Notes under the pieces: generated by a model
Database searches by the model: none
What the model was told of the DNA's origin: nothing
The model's input: only the letters and a program-made list of their open reading frames with translations
NCBI GenBank assembly: GCA_003222895.1
Contig: QHXI01000059.1
Location: 1 to 55,337, forward strand
DNA length: 55,337 bases
Direction: 5' to 3'
From: Acidobacteriota bacterium
GTDB taxonomy: Bacteria; Acidobacteriota; Blastocatellia; Pyrinomonadales; Pyrinomonadaceae
Program-made: the position numbers and the translations under genes
In this document: piece after piece, positions 52,756 to 55,337 of the stretch
How the letters are laid out: each line of letters begins with the position of its first letter
Numbering within the stretch: the first letter of the stretch is position 1

Positions 52756-53991
52756 CTAAAATCCCAGCGGCTGCAAGGGTCGCGGTTGTGTGCCTTCAAA
52801 GAACCAGCTCGCGCCAACACGCAGACGGTGATGCCACGTCGGCAGTCGCGCGGTGTACATCGCGAATCGCGCCTGGCGCGCCAATGGACCGCCGATCACT
52901 TTGCCGCCGGTCAGCACTGCCGCGTGTTCGGTTCCCAGGCTGACGGCCTCACCTAATTCAGCGAAGTGTTTCGATTTCAATTCGCGGCCATCAATGAACG
53001 CGCGAATGTTTTGCGCGCAAAGGTGAGCTTGCTGCAAAGCGAGTTGAGCAGTACCCGCGAGCGTCGGCGCGACGTCCGGATAAAACGCAACGTCGCCGAG
53101 TGTGAAGACGTTTGGATGGCCTTTCGCTTGCAAAGTTCGTTCGACTAAGAGCAATCCTCGGCGATCAGTTTCCAGCTCCAGATGTTGAATCAAAGGATTG
53201 GGCCGCACGCCGGCGACCCAAACCACGGCTGACGTGCTTAGTTCGGTCCGCTGCTCTTGATGCTCAAGCGTGATGCTGTCTTTGGTGACGTTGACAACTC
53301 GAGTGTCGGTATAAGCTTCAACTCGACTTTGATCGAGTGCACCTTCGACGAACTTGCGAATCTCTTCACCCATGCCGGGCACTAGCCGGTCGGCCATTTC
53401 GACGATCACGACGCGCGGCTCGCCACGCAACGCGCGTCGTTTCACGGCGTCGCGCAGCAGGTCAGCCATCTTGGTCGATAACTCAACCCCGCTGGCGCCG
53501 CCACCGACGACAGCGAACGTCAAAGCGCTGCGCGTGTCTTGCGGCGCCGCATCCGGCTGCACACGATCGAGTGCGTCAGTCATTCGTCGCCGCAAACGAT
53601 TGGCGTCATCAATGGTGCGAAACGGCAACGCAAACTGTTCGGCGCCTGAAACGCCCGCATAGTTCGTGACCGCGCCCGGAGCGAAGACTAGAATTTCGTA
53701 ACTAAGAGTTTCTCGGTGGGTTTCCAGGCTGACCGTCTGCGAATCGAGATCGATATTGGTCACAGCGTCCCTGATGAACTTCGCCTGGTCGTTGAGCAGC
53801 TCTTTGCAATCCGGTGCGATGTGCCAGGCTTCGACTTCGCCGCTCAAATACTCATAGAGCATCGGCTTGAAGAGGAAGTGGTCCTGATCATTTATTAACG
53901 TGACCTCGCCGGCTCCGCTCAAATCCAGCGCGGTAAACAACCCGCCGAAGCCGCCGCCAACAATCAGAATTTTCGAGCTTTCATTGCGCAT
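52756..53991 (-). CDS. Type II NADH dehydrogenase (NDH-2-like)
   Basis: Single-subunit, non-proton-pumping NADH:quinone oxidoreductase, about 411 residues. FAD site: ILIVGGGFGGLFTALDL at residues 8-24. NADH site: FAVVGGGASGVELSTKMADL near 157. The third conserved region, NVFTLGDVAFYPD, closes the FAD pocket. The C-terminal LARQARFAMYTARLPTWHHRLR gives amphipathic membrane attachment. ATG 53991 is chosen; the longer reading to 54087 has no family match. Runs alone, with its own spacer upstream. Confidence 0.9.
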   Translation of the reverse strand: MRNESSKILIVGGGFGGLFTALDLSGAGEVTLINDQDHFLFKPMLYEYLSGEVEAWHIAPDCKELLNDQAKFIRDAVTNIDLDSQTVSLETHRETLSYEILVFAPGAVTNYAGVSGAEQFALPFRTIDDANRLRRRMTDALDRVQPDAAPQDTRSALTFAVVGGGASGVELSTKMADLLRDAVKRRALRGEPRVVIVEMADRLVPGMGEEIRKFVEGALDQSRVEAYTDTRVVNVTKDSITLEHQEQRTELSTSAVVWVAGVRPNPLIQHLELETDRRGLLLVERTLQAKGHPNVFTLGDVAFYPDVAPTLAGTAQLALQQAHLCAQNIRAFIDGRELKSKHFAELGEAVSLGTEHAAVLTGGKVIGGPLARQARFAMYTARLPTWHHRLRVGASWFFEGTQPRPLQPLGF

Positions 53992-54091
53992 TTTCGCCAG
54001 CCGTTCGCGTATGGATCGAGATGTTACCAGACAAGCTCTTCGAGTCGCATTTAATCGTGCGATTGACTTTGCGATTCCTACGAACAAAGTC

Positions 54092-54120
54092 TTGACTTAC
54101 TGATGGTGCAATGGTAAATA
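54092..54120 (+). promoter_or_regulatory. Possible promoter of the 266-aa membrane-anchored gene
   Basis: TTGACT (54092-54097), 17-nt spacer, TAAATA (54115-54120). Leader about 80 nt, with GGAG before the ATG. The -10 is weak. Confidence 0.35.
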
Positions 54121-54204
54121 ACAAGCTATTCAAGTAGGTCTTAAGTCTCCTGCAATTCCCAATCCCCTATTGAAATTCCGTTTCCGCGTTGGAGTCATAC
54201 GCTT

Positions 54205-55005
54205 ATGTTAAATCATAACCGAGTTATCTTGCTGTTCTTGGTAGTTCTCACTGTTGCATGCGTAGCGGTATTAGCATTGCGCGCTCAAAGGCAAACTCGG
54301 TCTAGAGCCCAGGAACAATACGACCCTAGCAATACTCCAACGACGGATTATGACAAACCAGAACCATCCGACCCTGAGAAAAGAAAGCTGAGACAAATTA
54401 GGGGAAACCGATTTAAGCTGAAAGACAAGAACGTTGATTCCAAGCGGTTTGAGGTCACGGAGGAGCGCCAATCCGGCTTCGGGGCATTTGAGATTCATGC
54501 CAAGCCGGAGCCGGCCATCCCTGCCGCCCAAAGCAATGCGATTGTAATTGGCGAAGTGACAGACGCTGAAGCATTTCTCTCAACCGACAAAACCAGCATC
54601 TATTCTGAGTTCACGGTAAAGATTGGCGAAGTGCTGAAAGGTATTTCTCCTACAGTTTTTCCGGGCGCTCCAATCACGGCGATACGCGGGGGCGGTGCGG
54701 TGCGCTTCCCATCTGGCAAGGTCGTGTGGGAAGCCTTTAACGGGAAGCCGTTCCCGCGCATAGGACGAAGATATGTGTTCTTTCTCAAATATGATGCCGA
54801 AGCCCGAGACTTCTCTATTCTTACAGCGTATGAGCTGAGCGACGGTCGCATCTCTCCGTTGGATGGACTATACACGACCGGAGAGGTGGTACCTCAACTC
54901 GCAGATCATCAGAAGTTCAGCGGAGTGGATGAAACTACTTTCCTGGCCACAGTTCGACAAGCAATTGCACAAGCTGGAGGCACCATGTTGGAAGGAGCTA
55001 AGTAG
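54205..55005 (+). CDS. Membrane-anchored or exported protein of unknown function
   Basis: A 266-residue protein I do not recognise. Its N-terminus is a hydrophobic helix (VILLFLVVLTVACVAVLAL) that may be an anchor or a signal. A charged, probably disordered segment follows (residues 30-80). A beta-rich domain begins near residue 110: AIVIGEVTDAEAFLSTDKTSIYSEFTVKIGEVLKG, then GRRYVFFLKYD. That pattern recalls small periplasmic beta-barrel domains, but no family can be named. It is followed after 2 nt by the next gene. Confidence 0.72.
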   Translation: MLNHNRVILLFLVVLTVACVAVLALRAQRQTRSRAQEQYDPSNTPTTDYDKPEPSDPEKRKLRQIRGNRFKLKDKNVDSKRFEVTEERQSGFGAFEIHAKPEPAIPAAQSNAIVIGEVTDAEAFLSTDKTSIYSEFTVKIGEVLKGISPTVFPGAPITAIRGGGAVRFPSGKVVWEAFNGKPFPRIGRRYVFFLKYDAEARDFSILTAYELSDGRISPLDGLYTTGEVVPQLADHQKFSGVDETTFLATVRQAIAQAGGTMLEGAK

Positions 55006-55007
55006 AG

Positions 55008-55337
55008 ATGATCCGCCCCGGCAAACAACCCACAGCATGTTTGATTCTTCTTACTTGCTGTCTGTTAGCCTTATCGTTTCAAGTACCTGACAGTTGTCAG
55101 CGCGCAAAGTAGCTGTACGACGAGCAACACCCCGGGAACACTTCCCCAAACTTTTGCATGGCCGCAGAATGCTCTTGTTTCGGTAAATATTTCCGGCTTT
55201 ACTCAAGCTGAATTCGATTGTCTCAAGTTGGAACTGGATAGCTATAACCTTATCAATGGCGCTACCCAAGGAAATGGTTCAGGCGTGCGCTTTTCTGTCA
55301 CCAACAATGGTCCTTCAGTGGCTAGTGTCAATGCGAA
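55008..55337 (+). CDS. Partial secreted protein with apparent frameshift (matrixin-like?)
   Basis: From ATG 55008 (2 nt after the previous stop) the frame encodes a basic start and a signal-peptide-like core (ACLILLTCCLLALSF), then stops at TAG 55110-55112. The next frame over is stop-free from 55069 to the window end. It continues as a plausible mature protein: TVVSAQSSCTTSNTPG, then FAWPQNALVSVNISGFTQAEFDCLKLELDSYN. That frame has no start codon of its own upstream. Joining both near 55070-55109 restores a signal peptide ending at VVSAQ. The WPQ-x6-V pattern recalls secreted matrixin-like metalloproteases, but the active site would lie beyond the window. Frameshift, recoding or sequence error cannot be separated. 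Confidence 0.5.

Overview
This window looks like a chromosomal segment of an Acidobacteriota-type bacterium, probably Blastocatellia or Pyrinomonadales. That placement is inferred from gene content: a giant secreted multidomain protein with CSLREA, Calx-beta, LamG and DUF4214 modules, FecR-like and TonB-C proteins, an EXORDIUM-like secreted protein, and palindromic intergenic repeats. No marker gene that fixes the phylum was checked. I saw no rRNA, tRNA, CRISPR array, transposase or clear prophage. Protein families are named from recognisable motifs; no database search was run.

Left part (1-13.8 kb). A plus-strand run holds an APC amino-acid permease, a class I aminotransferase and a VioD-like flavin monooxygenase, so it probably handles an amino acid. 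It meets two small unidentified genes, one cysteine-rich, read from their own strong promoter. Next come serS and a sugar-nucleotidyltransferase, overlapping by 8 nt and divergent from a fabG-like reductase. A gene-free stretch (7607-8035) holds a candidate structured RNA on the minus strand with its own promoter and terminator. A tight five-gene minus-strand operon follows: Xaa-Pro aminopeptidase, nucleotidyltransferase-like protein, small charged protein, TonB-C protein and repeat protein. It is divergent from an aldehyde dehydrogenase that may be translated from a leaderless mRNA.

Middle part (13.8-22 kb). A secreted EXORDIUM-like protein faces a sulfate-type ABC transporter operon (binding protein, one permease, ATPase) to which a DUF2490 outer-membrane-type gene is coupled by ATGA overlap. 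The DUF2490 gene appears to have lost its stop codon and runs antisense into its neighbour. Then come an M20 tripeptidase and a GAF-domain protein with an Ala/Pro/Glu-rich linker.

The centrepiece (22-42 kb) is one 17.9-kb open frame for a secreted protein of about 5,950 residues built from beta-helix, LamG, Calx-beta, DUF11, autotransporter-type and CSLREA modules and ending in a DUF4214-like domain. It is followed by a separately promoted fibre-like protein with a C-terminal S74 self-cleaving chaperone and a clean terminator. Together they look like a cell-surface or exopolymer-binding locus.

Right part (42-55.3 kb). This is almost all minus strand. The rod-shape operon mreB-mreC-mreD-mrdA-rodA is in canonical order. 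Upstream of it lie a FecR-domain protein, a PHP-type phosphoesterase-like protein, a Dabb protein with an aromatic amino-acid decarboxylase, and a type II NADH dehydrogenase. Two plus-strand genes close the window: a membrane-anchored unknown and a secreted protein whose signal peptide and mature part lie in different frames.
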